This document shows positions 11,000 to 23,502 of a stretch of 64,000 nt of DNA, in pieces. The translations under genes and the position numbers were made by a program. Under the pieces are notes generated by a model. It saw only the letters and a list, made by a program, of their open reading frames with translations. It had not been told where the DNA came from and ran no database searches. Within the stretch, counting starts at the first letter, position 1. Each line of letters begins with the position of its first letter. Source of the stretch: Mimachlamys varia (lineage: Eukaryota; Mollusca; Bivalvia; Pectinida; Pectinidae). The stretch lies in the NCBI GenBank assembly GCA_947623455.1, contig OX392540.1:6527432-6591431 (forward strand), read 5' to 3'.

Positions 11000-12153
11000 A
11001 TATATTGATAGGTGTTGATATTATATGTTTCGTTATATAAAGTTGTTAATTCAATCCAAAGCCGCTATTGTCACTACTCAACTCAGTTAAAGCACGGCTA
11101 CCGAAGAAAAGATCCCACAAAAAATATGAATGTACAACGTGTATTTCGTCGGCTATTAAAAAATATTAATTATGACAATGTTCACGGCGAAAACAACACA
11201 GAATTATTATAAGTATTTATTTCTAGTATAGGTGCATTATTCATCATAGCTTTATGATGAAAGCCTTAAAAAAGAACTGAAAATTAAATGTAATACATGT
11301 AGATTCAGTTGGCATTGTTTTTTTTTCATTATTATAAATGCTATGAAAGACAAATATCAATAACACTGAATGAATATTAAGTTCTTCAGTGTAATTATCT
11401 CCAATCCTGTATTCCAGTACTGTTATAACAATTACATGATACTACATAGCCATAGACTAGTAGAGTACTAGACACATTTGGTTAAATTGCAATTGAAGAA
11501 GCGCCAACATTAGTGAACAGCTAACTATCGTTGTCGACGAAAAGGTAAAAGGTAATAAAGTTTTTATTAGCTTACTTGACAAAGTAAAAAGTAGATCAAA
11601 ACAGCATGAACTACCGTTATATATAATTTGTCAGTGTTTTATCATACCTTTAAACAAATTGAGTAATCATCAAGTTCTGAGATGTTGACTTTGTCTTATG
11701 TAGAGTTTAGAATTAAAATATTTCAAGGGTCAAATTTCCTGAATATTGGTTCAATTTTTATATTTTGAAGAGATGAATAGTTGCTGCACCTTTCTTATTT
11801 CATTCTCAAGTTCCAGATATATCTTCTCTGTTTTCACTTGATACCTTTCAAACTTGTAAACCCTATGAGTGCTGAATTGTCTTTGTAACTTTTCAATTTA
11901 ATTGGAAGTATTTACAATATTTTCATCTTTTGCCTCTTTTGGTACTTTGAGAATTTGTAGAGTATAAATGTGACTTCCATTAAGTGGCATAGCACTATCT
12001 CATGGAGACGGACTTTCCTGCATCTTCATGAGTAACAAAAGTTGTCAAGTAATAGTTAATGAGATAATAGATTATGAAAGAGACCATGCCTTATATGTCA
12101 GCAAATAATTCACAATAATCTGTCATTAATTATGATTACTTTTTATTTAAATG
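11000..12153. other. Non-coding AT-rich stretch
   Basis: I see no gene, tandem repeat or recognisable transposon here. Confidence 0.5.
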
Positions 12154-12434
12154 TACCGTAATTTCCTGCATATTGCCTGCTGGCTCTACAATTTTTTTAC
12201 ATCAGAATATGTCTAGTACGGACCATCTGGATTTTTTTTAATCAAATTATTAAAAGATGGGGCCTATACCTTGCAATCTGCCAGTGCGGGTTATCTGGCA
12301 TTTATTTTACAAAAAAGCCTTAATTTTCATCGTGCGGGTTATCTGAAATTTATTTTACAAAAGCCTAAAAAATGTCTCAATTTAAATTCCGCAAGCTATA
12401 CCCCTGTGCGGGTAATACGTAGGAAATGACGGTA
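12154..12434. mobile_element. MITE with about 21-bp terminal inverted repeats
   Basis: The left end taccgtaatttcctgcatatt pairs with the right end aatacgtaggaaatgacggta with a few mismatches. Internally a unit with 'gtgcgggttatctg' is repeated two to three times. It has no coding capacity. The likely TA flanks suggest a Tc1/mariner-pogo type origin. Confidence 0.6.
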
Positions 12435-13078
12435 GTTGTATGATGAAAAAAATACAGGCCAGATTCAAGCCAATATAAACACTTAGATGTAACGAACGTC
12501 AATTATACAGCTGGCTATTCATGTTGCTGTGACATCTATTTTTTTCTTCTTATATTTCATATAATCAATTTTTCATTATTTCAAGGGGTTTTGTGATGTA
12601 CTTGCTTCACCAAGTTTACTACATTTGCTTTAATGGACCACCATCTCGGGGTTTAGATGTTTCCATACGAATAGTTCAACAAAACCCATCGAATCTGATC
12701 ACCAAGTAGGGATCTGGACCAGGAGATTTGAATGTCATCAGGAAAATGGAGGTATGAAAGTCACACTTGGATAGATTAAGAAGATCTAAAAAGGTTTGTA
12801 GGATTGCACATACCTGGTAGTAGCTTCTTTGTCGGTATATCTCACTGCACATGGTCTTCTGTCTCAAATTTCATAGGTAGATTAGGCAATCCTATTAAAT
12901 TTCAAGTCATATAATACCAGTCCTTCAGATCTTGACCTTGAGGTAAAGGGTCATATAACTGCATTTTAACTGCTTAACAATTTGGTTTGACATTATGAAG
13001 CATTATTGATCAGAATAAATCAAGGTGTCAAAAGATCAGATTTCAAGGTCATTGGATCAACGATCAAGGTTAAAAACA
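12435..13078. other. Non-coding; diverged tandem-repeat family
   Basis: No gene. From about 12930 the sequence carries scattered tgaccttga and tcaaggt motifs and 'ttgacattatgaagca', which link it to the repeats at 14110-14450. Confidence 0.4.
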
Positions 13079-13245
13079 GGGCTGAGTGGTTAAGATGTTA
13101 CAATATTCTACCACTAGCCCTCCAGCTATGGGTTGCGAGTTTGAATCCCATGTGGGGCAGTTGCCAGGTACTGACCGTAGGTCAGCGTTTTTTCTCTAGG
13201 TACTCCAGCTTTCCTCCACCTCCAAAACGTGGCATTACTTAAATT
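13079..13245 (+). mobile_element. tRNA-derived SINE
   Basis: The head has a pol III A-box-like gctgagtggttaagatg and a B-box-like gcgagtttgaatccc, followed by a body with gccaggtactgaccgtaggt and a tail with tctaggtactccagctttcc. This head-body-tail layout is a SINE found widely in bivalves. Head mismatches make it unlikely to be a working tRNA. Confidence 0.75.
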
Positions 13246-14109
13246 ACCTTCTAATAGAAAACCCAAGGTCATTCATTCAAGTTAAGTTATTGAACCAAAG
13301 CCGCAGGTAACACCTTTTAGCAACAACAGTTTTATCTTATAGATATTAAGATGCTTCAGTTCATGCAGAATGCATATTATATCGAATTATTATCAATTAA
13401 TGATATTGATGACAAAATATCATGTATAATGTACCGCTGTAAAACAAACACTGAAGGCTAGATGTAAGGCACTAGGTGTTTTGCTGACATAACTTTTGAG
13501 TTACAATACCGATAATAGTAATGGACACCAGCATTATTTGTGTACAAAATATCCAAATCAGAAATAATAATATTAGTTTATAAGCTGACGTCCCATATAT
13601 GAATAAGTCCATTATTGTTTATCTCGTGGTCAAAGAAGCATCATGAACCGATAGTTTATCCATTCGGGATTTAAATGTTTTGACTACTGGGGACTAGGTG
13701 ACCAACTGCAGCATCTGAAAGAGAGTTCGAATGGTATTACCTACATAATTATTTCAAAATATTTATTAACAAACACGTTTTTTTAACTTTAAACAGTAGG
13801 CCTATTCTATTAAAAGAAGGCTGATGAAATGACAATGATGTCTGCCAAATTGGGTCGATTGCTTGAGAAGAATATCGATTTGAAATTCATTATAGATGTG
13901 TTATTATAGTCGTACATTTGAATTAACAACATATCTTCTGATGTCGCTTACTGAATTCATGATTTTTAAAGATATTTTCTGTTGACACTTTAAGTCACTT
14001 TTTAGTGAGACTGCTTGAGTTCCGTGTTTTGTTTATTTGATCAAGAGATCTTGGAACGATAAACCATCTATTGTGGTAATTTGCAATCCGATGAACAATA
14101 AACCAAATT
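13246..14109. other. Non-coding AT-rich stretch
   Basis: I see no gene or clear repeat here. Confidence 0.5.
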
Positions 14110-14450
14110 GGTATGGCCTAAAGGTCAAATTCTATATTTTTTAACTGCTGAATATTTTATTATGACATTATGAAGCAGAGTTGGTAGGAATTAAATAAGG
14201 AGTTAGCTGACCAAAGTCAAGGTCACTGGGTCAAAGGTCAAATTTTATATTGTGACATAATGAAGCAAAGTTGTTTAGGATTAAACAAGGATTCAACTGA
14301 CCAAAAGTCAAGGTCACCAGCTCAAATTTCAAGGTCAAATTTTATAGCTCTTTACTAATAAGCATTTTGTTATGACATTGTGAAGAAAGTTTATCAGAAT
14401 TAAAACAAGGAGTCAACTGACCATAAGTCAAGGTCACAGAGTTGAAGAAG
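14110..14450 (+). repeat. Degenerate tandem repeat of about 105 bp, three units
   Basis: Each unit contains 'ttatgacattatgaagca', an 'ac(a)aggagtcaactgacc' block and 'aagtcaaggtcac'. The units are diverged by substitutions and small gaps. The tcaaggtca motif is shared with the array at 60.1-62.8 kb. Confidence 0.65.
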
Positions 14451-14469
14451 TCAGTCTCACTGATACAAA

Positions 14470-15480
14470 GGTCAAGGAAACAGTTTGTAAATTTCTTTTC
14501 AGCCAACCATCATCTGCTGTTTGGCTATTAAAATAAACCTGCGACTGTGGTCCGTCCATCATTGTCCTTAAACAATTTTTGTTACCGTTATAACTAAAGA
14601 AGTACTGGATGGATCTTTCCAAAATTTCATATGCATGTTCCTCTTGATGCCTTGTTGTGCTGTATTGATTTTCAGGGTGATTGAAAAAACAAAATGGCTG
14701 GCAGGAGGCCATCTTTGATTTTGATAATGAAAAATTGTTACCGTTATATCATGAGAAGTAATGATAGATCTTTCTCAAATTGTATATTCAGGTACACCTT
14801 GGTGCCTAGTTGTACAGTTTCAATTTTGGGACTGATCAGAAAAACAAAATGGATTTATGAGTAATAGTTTGTTATCGTTATTTCTTGAGAAGTACTTGAT
14901 AGATCATTCTCAAATTTCATATGCATGTTCCCCATGGTGCCTAGTTGTGGATGATCAATTATCGAGAGATGTGATGAACAAAATAGCCAAGACTGGCGGC
15001 CGGCCATCTAAGATTTGTGAGTAATAGATCCTTATTGCTGTTTCTGAAGAAGTATACTAGATAGATCATTCTCAAATTTCATATGTAGGTTGCCCTTGGT
15101 GCTTAGTTGTTTTTGGAACATTTTTGAAGAGATCCGATAAACAATATGGCCGACTTGTGGCCATCTTGGATTTGTGAGTTAATAGTTTGTTATTGCTATA
15201 TCTTGAGAAGTACTTGATGGTTCAGTCTCAAATTTCATATATAGTTTCTCCTTGGTGCCTAGTTGTGCAAGGTTCATTTTTGGACAGATCCGGTGAATAT
15301 TATGGCTGACAGGCAGCCATCTTGGATTTCGACAGTGATAGTTTGTGACTGCTCCAGGGGGAAAATATGGCCACCAGACGGCAATCTTGTTGACTATGTT
15401 AACTATGACAGTATATTATGGTTATTTTTCAAGAAATACAAGATGGATTTGGAATTTTGAACTGATCATAAAAACAAAAC
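14470..15480 (+). repeat. Degenerate tandem repeat of about 150-160 bp, six units
   Basis: Units share 'gttatcgttatttcttgag', 'aagtacttgatagatcattc', 'tcaaatttcatatgcatgtt', 'ccttggtgcctagttgtg' and a degenerate 'aacaaaatggccgac...ggccatctt'. The same family lies in reverse at 57830-58218. No intact frame crosses the units. Confidence 0.7.
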
Positions 15481-16344
15481 TCCAGGCAAGAGACCTTTCA
15501 AGTATTGTTAATTTTCAATGGAACTTCATAGAACTAAGATTAAATACATAAATGAATAATAATGATAATATACAACATTTGATATAGTGCTCTATCTAGC
15601 TAACATAAGCCTCTCTAAAGCGCTTTACAGTACATAGATATACAATTCCCATACAATTAACACAAACATTTCTATCATATACAATTCTGAGGAGTTCGCA
15701 GGAGCTGCCTTATCAGGTGCTACTACTTCTCCTATACCACCTGGCTAATATCTCCATATGTGTGTGTATGTATGTGTATTAAAATAAGAAGGGAAAAGAT
15801 CCATCTTTCTAAGAATGAATGAAAAATCATGAATGGTGGGCACCAAAATCCCTCTGGGATCTCTTTGTTTGAGAAGTCGGTTGAACAAAAATCAAAGTCA
15901 CTGAGTTTGATCGTTGGGTTTAAAGCTCAAGGATCGATGATTCAGATGAGTCTGAGGAGCTCCCACCGATGGTGTGAAAGCGCTAAGTAATGTGTCTGTG
16001 TCGTTTTTCATATTTACATATATATATAGACATAAAAGCAGGGCCCTTTTTTACCTGTCAGTTTTTTTTAGCTCAAACTAGGTTTAAGTTAATAATAATT
16101 TCAGTATAAGGATACAACAAAAGTTTTTGGTTCTAGTACATCAAAATTCAAATGACCGTTGAGGCCATGGTCCTCCTGTCGTAATTGTACCGTGCTTAAT
16201 ATATGTAATATTTGTACAATTCGTATCCATGTATATGCATTGCAATCCAGGTGTTCACATCACTATAATAGACGATTTCCATTATGATCATGTCAGAATA
16301 CCGGACCGTCTATCACTGCGACTTCAAAACATCCTTTTTTGGGG
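15481..16344. other. Non-coding; outer part of the 150-bp repeat family
   Basis: No gene. 'caaaatccctctgggatct' near 15845 is the reverse complement of sequence near 57840, so this is probably the terminal part of the element that carries the 14470-15480 array. A 'tatatatat' run lies near 16018. Confidence 0.45.
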
Positions 16345-16500
16345 ACGTTGAGTTGGCGCAGTGGTAACGGCCGCAGGTATTTCTGCCTAGGCGATTTGGT
16401 GCTGGAGATCGTGAGTTTGAGACCCAGATAGGGCACGAGTCAAAAAATTGTCTTCCTTCGTCATTTGTGTTTCTGTGTTTCTTATAATATATTAAACACA
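16345..16500 (+). mobile_element. tRNA-derived SINE, second family
   Basis: The head gagttggcgcagtggtaacg (A-box-like) and gatcgtgagtttgagaccca (B-box-like) are spaced as in a tRNA gene and followed by a non-tRNA tail of T-rich sequence. Its body differs from the SINE at 13079. Confidence 0.6.
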
Positions 16501-16959
16501 ATGTATCATATACACTTAGTGTTGTTGATCTGAAGGTTAAAATGTGAATTTCCTGTCATAATTGTACTGTGCTTAATATATATACATATAATGTTTATTT
16601 ATGTTTGTATGTTCAGGTATCTTGATGAAAGTAATCAATGAGGTATTTTGTTTTGCAGGTATGGATATGGAACACAATTACCAGGAAAGGTGAAATGACG
16701 AAGATCATTGCAAAAATATTTTAAATTCTGATGGCCAATAATGGTCTATGTTACACACAAGATAAAATGAAATTGGTCTTGATGGCATACAATAATATTA
16801 TTTTCATCTCTTCTGTGCACTTTCAAGACAGAAACAAAATAAAAGGAATCATGGTGGTAAAAAAATGATGGGTAGTAGGGTGTTTGAAAGATTTGGTTTG
16901 GTTGTTTACGATGGCAGTATACTTTTGTTTGGTAGCACTTTAAGCAATATCTAGGATAT

Positions 16960-19262
16960 AAACTATGAAGGTATGCTGATCTACAGGTCTTGCTGACCTT
17001 GACCTATATTCATAAAAATTTCTCTTGACTTGCTTACTCTAATAAACAAATAAAAAGCAAGGGGAAAACATTGAAAAATGCTGTGTGGCTTCCAGTTCTG
17101 TCCAAAATTATTCAGCAAGAACAAGATTTTTTTTCTTCGACCAGAACAGGAAATTTAACCCATTTGTAAAAGGGATCCAGTTTGCAAAACATTGAGTCGG
17201 ACCTCCTGCGGCCTGAGGGGCGGGGCCCAATAGCGAAATTTAATAAATTGTTTAAAATCCTTCTTTATGAGGAATGACAAGATATTGTCCAAAATTGTTC
17301 TGTAGTATCCTTCTTTTTCTTTATGAATGACAAGATATTAAGCTTCCTAATGCATGGTTAAAGATGATTCAAAATTTTATAAATTGCAAGCCTGACGCCG
17401 GGGCTTAATAGGGGGAATTAATTAAGTATTCAAAATTCCTTAATCTTACAGAATAACAGCATGAAGACCTTTCATCAATCTCTGCCTGGGCTAATCAATG
17501 GCAAATTCTTTTTAATCCAAATAAAACAGTTGCACTAACACTTACTCGTAAGCTTTCTAATACTCACCCCCCTCTCTACTTTAATAACCATATTATAACA
17601 CAGCATGACTGCCACAAACATTTAGGACTAACATTTAATAAAAAAGATACCTGGTCCAATCATATTAATAATATTTATGAACAAGCTTCCTCTAGATTGA
17701 ATATACTGAGAATTCTAAAATATAAAGTAGATAAAAACACATTAAAAACAATATACATATCTTACATTAGGCCAATTTTAGAATATGGAGACATAGTATG
17801 GGATAATTGCACTTAAAATGAATTTGACTTACTAGAATCTATCCAAATTGAAGCTATGAAGATAATAACTGGATTAAGGAAAGGAACATCACACCACATA
17901 TTATACTCTGAAACACAACTTGAAACATTGCAAACAAGAAGACATAATCATAAACTTACACTTATGTTTAAAATTATTAATAACTATTCTCCTACATATC
18001 TCTATAACATCATACAACCATTCCTTAATACAAATATATTTTATCCAATTAGAAATGAAAGAATCTTTAATGTACCTATTGCTAGAACTAATAATTATAA
18101 AAATAGTTTTTTTTCCATCTACTATGAATAACTGTAACTCTCTTGATGACTCTATAAGAAATTCTGTTTCAATCTCTAGCTTTAAATCAAAACTAAAAAA
18201 AGTATTCCCTATAACTATTTCTAAAATGTTTGATAATTGTAATCCTAGAAATCTAAATATTATTTTATGCCAATTGAGGAATAATGCCAGCGATTAAATT
18301 ATGATAGATTGATTGATCATTTGGTTGATGATTGTTCCTGTGCATGTAGTTATTTCATGGAAAATTCAATTCATTTTTTCTTTCACTGTCCTAACTATAG
18401 AAATGAAAGACATCATATTGTTTCTATATATGATATTTTAGGTTATGTTAATTTAGATGTTATATTGAATAGAGTAGTTGGTATGTCTGATGAAATTAAT
18501 TTAACCATACTTAAACATACTAGCTCATATATAAGAAACACTAAAAGATTCTCAATATATAAATAGTTTATAATATGGCAGTTCTAAACAATATAATTTA
18601 CTTAATTAATAAACTTGTGAGAATGAGTGAGAATGTGGTCTTGAATTGATTAAAAAAACATACTGCTTCTTTCCTACTTAACAACTAATTACAATATTCT
18701 GTTCATGTATATATATATATATATATATTAGGATACCGGTTATTTGTTTGGAAAAGACTAATAGTAATATAGGCTAATCCTGTTGTCTAATCCATTTATT
18801 GATACAGATGTTTACTAATTCTTTTGTTTTTCTTGTTAATTTGTTGAATGTATCAATAATAAAATATTTTGAAATTAAAACAGCATGATCAGATTTGATT
18901 TGAAGCATCCTTTGATGAAGGGAATCAATTTTGTGTAAATTGATGGAAGGAAACCCCTGGGGACTATGTGGCGGGGCTCAAAATGGGAAATGTAGTCAAT
19001 TGTTTAAAATCTTTCTTTTTTTTTTATATGAATGATAGGATATTGTCCAAATTTGTTGTTAACAGTCCAGTCCTTTGGTAAAGGGGGTTCATTTTGTATC
19101 GATGGAACTAAACCTCCATCCAATCCCTCAGATGGGACCAAATATGGGTAATTTAGTAAAAAAGAAATAACAAGATATTGTCAATTTTTTCCATGACTGC
19201 TTTTAAGCAACTGTATGCAGGTGGGCAAAACGTACAGGCCCTCTGGGCCTCTTGTTTCAATG
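16960..19262 (-). repeat. Older repeat element carrying the LINE insertion
   Basis: The right end reads ggccctctgggcctcttgtt, the reverse complement of the kind of left end seen at 60139 (aacaagaggccc...). On both sides of the LINE, diverged units share 'gatattgtccaaa' and 'ttaaaatc(c/t)ttctttat'. This looks like a minus-oriented relative of the tandem-unit element at 60.1-62.8 kb. The left boundary is a guess. Confidence 0.45.
17465..18878 (+). pseudogene. 5'-truncated, broken non-LTR retrotransposon (CR1/Jockey-like reverse transcriptase end)
   Basis: Translation from 17464 gives the end of a LINE reverse transcriptase: WANQWQILFNPNKT, HLGLTFNKKDTWSNHI, then ISYIRPILEYGDIVWDN, an in-frame stop near 17815, then IEAMKIITGLRKG. 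After a frame change come a 'NSLDDSIRNS...FKSKLKK' segment and a C-terminal Cys/His stretch (CSCACSYFMEN...HFFFHCPNYRNER). At least one stop and two frame changes break it. It ends in an AT-rich tail with taataaaat. The 10-mer aacagcatga flanks it at 17455-17464 and 18879-18888 and is the target-site duplication. The upstream part of the pol frame and any ORF1 are missing, as in 5'-truncated copies. Confidence 0.85.
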
Positions 19263-19269
19263 TGTATGT

Positions 19270-19700
19270 GTACACTACTACCACCTCGTTATTAAGACGC
19301 CCTCATTTCAGTCCCAAAAATTCTTCTATATAGCTTTGTATTTTAAGCTTCACTTTTAAGACTGCCTCGCTATTAAGACCAGTTTTGGAAAGTCCCAAAT
19401 ACCACTTTTGCACTTATTTTTTCACCTCGCTACTTGGACCACCAACCAAACACAAAGTCACCTGGTGTGTATTCCACTGTGTACACCAGTCACCTGTCAA
19501 GTGTCGGATCAGTAAGCTGTGTTTTGGTGTTAAATTGGCTAATCAGTTACAAATTACTAACATTATAAAGCCTATATATAAGTTATTGGACCAAGAAAAC
19601 CGGTCAAAAAGTGAATTTCAGAGAAATCTGCCTGCATGGTCACCCTTGGTATTCGGACACCCCGCTATAAGAATACTTTGGTGTGGTCCCTAAGGTGGTC
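19270..19700. repeat. Pogo/Tigger-like non-coding repeat
   Basis: Alternating blocks such as 'cctcgttattaagac', 'cctcgctattaagacc', 'cctcgctacttggacc' and 'ccccgctataagaatac' resemble the ends of pogo/Tigger-type elements in invertebrates. No transposase frame is present. Confidence 0.35.
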
Positions 19701-20878
19701 TTGAAAGAGAAATGATTTTACAAAGGATAAATAATTGAGGAAACCAGGATTTGAAATGTACCATGGCTTCCTTGAAGATAAAACTTATGAAGTCAAAAAA
19801 TAGTACGGACTCGGGAACTTTTGTTTTTCGAAATTTGTATTTTTTTTAATTCAATTTGCATAATAAATCTGAAAATATACAGCAATCTGTACAATATCAA
19901 AATGCATTACATTACAAAACTGTTTGAATGGGTCTTCCTTGAATATAAGTGTCATACTATTGATCAATACCGGCAATATGTCGGCAGCTTCACTGGCTTG
20001 GCGGTTTACAATATCAAGGATCTGCAACATACCAAAGGTAAATATTTTGTGTACATGTACTTGCTTTGTTTTGTAAGGCTGAGGTATTCTCTGTTTTTTT
20101 TTTTTAACCAACAACATACCAATCTAATACAGGAATTTATTGATCTTCAAGCGAATTTCCATTAATCAGCAGCCGTGTATGTTAGGACTGCTGGTCTGTG
20201 TGTGTCGTTAAATTCATCCTGTTAATAAAAAAATTAAAACAAATAACTTGTTTAGTCAGACATCTCACACAAGTAAAAGATGGGGTTTTTTTTATATGAA
20301 ACAAGGATGTTTTGGTGCATAAAAACGACAAACAGAGCTGTATTGGACCGTCGCCAATATACTGAGTAATCAATCATTTCCCCCCCCCCCCCCCCCCTTC
20401 TCTCTGACATAATCATGACAGGCATTCAATTAATTACGCTAATCACACCTGGTTACAGGGTGCCTCTATTGAGCCTATTGTAACATCAGTCATGGTTGAA
20501 TGCAGACAGGTAGCTAACGCGGGGTACCTTTTGGGATTATAGCATTATTGACATATTATAGTTATGTAAAATTCAGAGGGGAAGTTTACCATACCCATCA
20601 ATTACCCCAACTTACCTGAACACGTGTTACAGTCTCGGGGGGGGGGGGGGGGGGCGCGCTACATGTTTACCTGTATATATTATCAGACATATATAACAAA
20701 GCAAAATATATATTACAAAATGAATATATGTTATTTGGGTACAATAAAAGGGTAACGGTTTTGCGGCATATGACATGTTTACACGGGGAAAAGGACAATT
20801 TTGTACATGTATGACGCATTGAGGTTGATTTTTAGCAAATAACAAATTATTCTCACTTCAATCGCAGGGAAATAGATT
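19701..20878. other. Non-coding with C and G homopolymers
   Basis: No gene I can defend. There are 18 C at 20380-20397 and 18 G at 20637-20654. Short exon-like frames on both strands around 19905-20036 are treated under rejected items. Confidence 0.45.
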
Positions 20879-20953
20879 TATGTGATAAAATTACCGATAA
20901 ATACCTATATATCGTCAATATATATAGGAATTTATCGGTAATTTTATCACATA
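20879..20953. repeat. Long palindrome, 33-bp arms
   Basis: The arms at 20879-20911 and 20921-20953 are complementary at 32 of 33 positions with a 9-nt spacer. The arm includes gataaaattaccgataaat. It would form a stable cruciform or hairpin. Confidence 0.85.
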
Positions 20954-21929
20954 ATTTTATACATGTCCCTGTGCTTCAATCAAACACAAATTATTCTCAA
21001 CTCAACAAACACAAATTACACCAACATATTTGTCAGGTCTTGAAGTAGTAATACTATAAAAGAACCACAGATCAAATCATAGGTATTTTCGTTAAAAACC
21101 GCATCTGCATGCAGTCAACCCAAAAAAGGGTCATCAACCCTAATTGATGGATATTGAACGAACACGCGTCAGCTTCCCATAAAATACATTAGAAGGGTGC
21201 ATGTATGCATAAAGCACCGGCCGTTTCGCCTTATATATGGTGATAGAAAGTTACAAATACAAGTATAACTTCTAATTGATAGATTCATGACCGTTTTTAT
21301 TCATAATGTTCAATATGTAGAAAATTATTCCGTTGTTACTCTGTTTGACCACACTGCCCACATAGTCCTCAAACACGCTGTCCACATAGTCCTATCAATT
21401 TAAAACATGTATACGTCGAATCGTCGCCATGTTTTTGACGCGAATCATGAAGCTTGCAAAAACACTAACACGATAAGGCAGAGATTATTCAATTTTACTG
21501 TCAAACTATGATGTGCTACAAAATTTGGATAATTTTACATAGTAATAAACAGGAATTTACTGTATTGGACCTTCAGGCCATTGGTATTGCAGCAAAAACA
21601 ACATTTCATACAATTAAGGATATCTATACATTACAAAAATATTCATTTATATTATGAACAACAATCTACGTTGTACATTGATAAATTTGCGACCAGTTGT
21701 ACGCACACAAGGGTATAAAGTATAAAAAAATACTCGTGAAGTGATGTCATTCACTGGAGTTGACAGAAAATACAGTACGTACATCATAGTTAAAGAATAA
21801 TACACTTAGCTTGCAATGTCGAACGAAGTACAATTGCAAACGGAGGACAGTTTCGTCATATTTTCGAAATGTAATTGCATGGTCGGATTCGGAAATTAAA
21901 AATTTGGACAATATGTACCGTTCATAGTT
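20954..21929. other. Non-coding AT-rich stretch
   Basis: I see no gene. The short direct repeat 'ccacatagtcct' occurs twice near 21358 and 21385. Confidence 0.45.
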
Positions 21930-22991
21930 TTTGCATCAACGGAACGAGGTTTCTTTCACGTTATTAAGCAGTGTTAACATGTACAGATAACAGATAAACA
22001 TAATTTATTTGTTAAACGACATACAAATACCACACTCACCTCTGCGAAAATTGCAACAAAGAGAATTCCGTTGTCAAAGAATGTGATGAAGAAATACCTT
22101 GTCCCGTATAATAAATCAATCTGTACATCAACGGAACACGTTTTTAATGACCGCGCCCTTAAGCAGTGTGAACAGAGAAGCTTGCTCTTAATTTCTAAAC
22201 AAAACACAGTAGGCCTATGTGCATACGGACGACGAATGTGACCAAGAAAGTCTTTGTTCCCGTGTCATTTTAAATCAATCTGTACATCAACGGAACAAGA
22301 TTATACTCGCCACGGTCTTGAGAAGTGTAAACAACAGGTAACCGATAACAATTTTTTTTAAACAAGATTTATTGCATACACCATGAAAATAACACCGTTC
22401 ATAACTCTTACATAAACGGAACGGCGGGAACGAGGTTTTCTTCTCCATGTTATGTTACAGTGTTGACATGTACCGATATATCGTACTGTTCAACATAATT
22501 TATATATATACAAATACTATGCTTTCTTCTGCGTAAATTAAAGGGAGTTCCGTTGTCAACGAATGTGATGAAGAAAGTCCTTGTCCTGTATAATAAATCA
22601 ATATGTACATCAACGGAGCAAGGTTTTACTCACTGCGGCCTAAGCAGTGTGAACAGACAACACTGACGAAAGTCTTACTGTTAAACATGATTTATTGCAT
22701 ACAACTTACAACGAGGTTTTCTTCTCCATGTTATGTTACAATGTTGACATGTACCGATATATCGTACTGTTTAACATAATTTATATATATACAAATACTA
22801 TGCTTTCTTCTGCGTAAATTAAAGGGAATTCCGTTGTCAACGAATGTGATGAAGAAAGTCCTTGTCCTGTATAATAAATCAATATGTACATCAACGGAGC
22901 AAGGTTTTACTCACTGCGGCCTAAGCAGTGTGAACAGACAACACTGACGAAAGTCTTACTGTTAAACATGATTTATTGCATACAACTTACA
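21930..22991. repeat. Satellite-like segment ending in a near-identical 281-bp duplication
   Basis: 22430-22710 and 22711-22991 are near-identical direct repeats with a period of 281 bp. Two diverged relatives precede them (about 21930-22420). All share 'ccgttgtcaa(a/c)gaatgtgatgaag', 'gtacatcaacgga' and 'aagcagtgtgaacag'. There is no coding frame. The sequence identity of the last two copies indicates a recent duplication. Confidence 0.85.
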
Positions 22992-23100
22992 CACAACACA
23001 TGATTGTATGAAGATTAATACTAACAATGATGAATATGTGCCCAAACGATCTTTCTGTTACGCTTGTAAGTATAGCGATCAGCCAATCTGATTTAACAAT

Positions 23101-23252
23101 ATCTGAATTCCACTACGTAACAGTACAGGTGTACTCTGTTTAATTAATGAAAAGGAATGTACCTGTACTGTTACGTAGTGGAATTCACGAAACGGAGTGC
23201 ACCTGTACTGTTACTGAATTTTGAATTTGAATTTACGAAGTGGAATTCAGAT
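23101..23252. repeat. Nested inverted repeat
   Basis: Inner arms gaattccactacgtaacagtacaggt (23105-23130) and 23161-23186 are perfect 26-bp complements with a 30-nt spacer. An outer pair, atctgaattccact at 23101 and agtggaattcagat ending near 23252, encloses them, with one further partial copy of the arm between. It looks like a fold-back transposon remnant. Confidence 0.8.
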
Positions 23253-23406
23253 CTGGTTTTAATCAGACTGGCATTCAGCAAAGGTAAACCCTGCTTGTGT
23301 GATGATGCATGAAGTGTACCCGGCTTCCGTGGAAGCAGGCAGTTGTATACTGCTCAATTACAGGTAGCAGTGCGCGATTAGACGTGAAGCCCCTGCTGTG
23401 CTCAAC

Positions 23407-23502
23407 ATGGCTTCCGCAAGACAAGCGATACAGGTCAGAGCTGTCAGTGCGTTGAACCGTGAAGACACCCGCTGTGCCCCTTGTCAATTGTCTGCCCAAC
23501 AG
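23407..23502 (+). CDS. Possible first coding exon of an unidentified plus-strand gene
   Basis: ATG at 23407 opens 32 codons (MASARQAIQVRAVSALNRED...) and ends exactly at a consensus donor, CAACAG|GTGAGTTGGG. The N-terminus is basic and could be a targeting peptide. The surrounding 23290-23520 is less AT-rich than its neighbours. I found no downstream exon, and scribble ends on the opposite strand 2.5 kb away, leaving little room for one. It may equally be a non-coding transcript or chance. Confidence 0.2.

Noticed and set aside
19905..20036. Exon-like frames on both strands: plus KLFEWVFLEYKCHTIDQYRQ ending AAAG|GTAAAT; minus ILDIVNRQASEAADILP after TTGCAG
   Set aside because: The two overlap on opposite strands, so at most one can be real. 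Neither connects by phase to a recognised gene and no domain is evident. The plus-strand version has the better donor.
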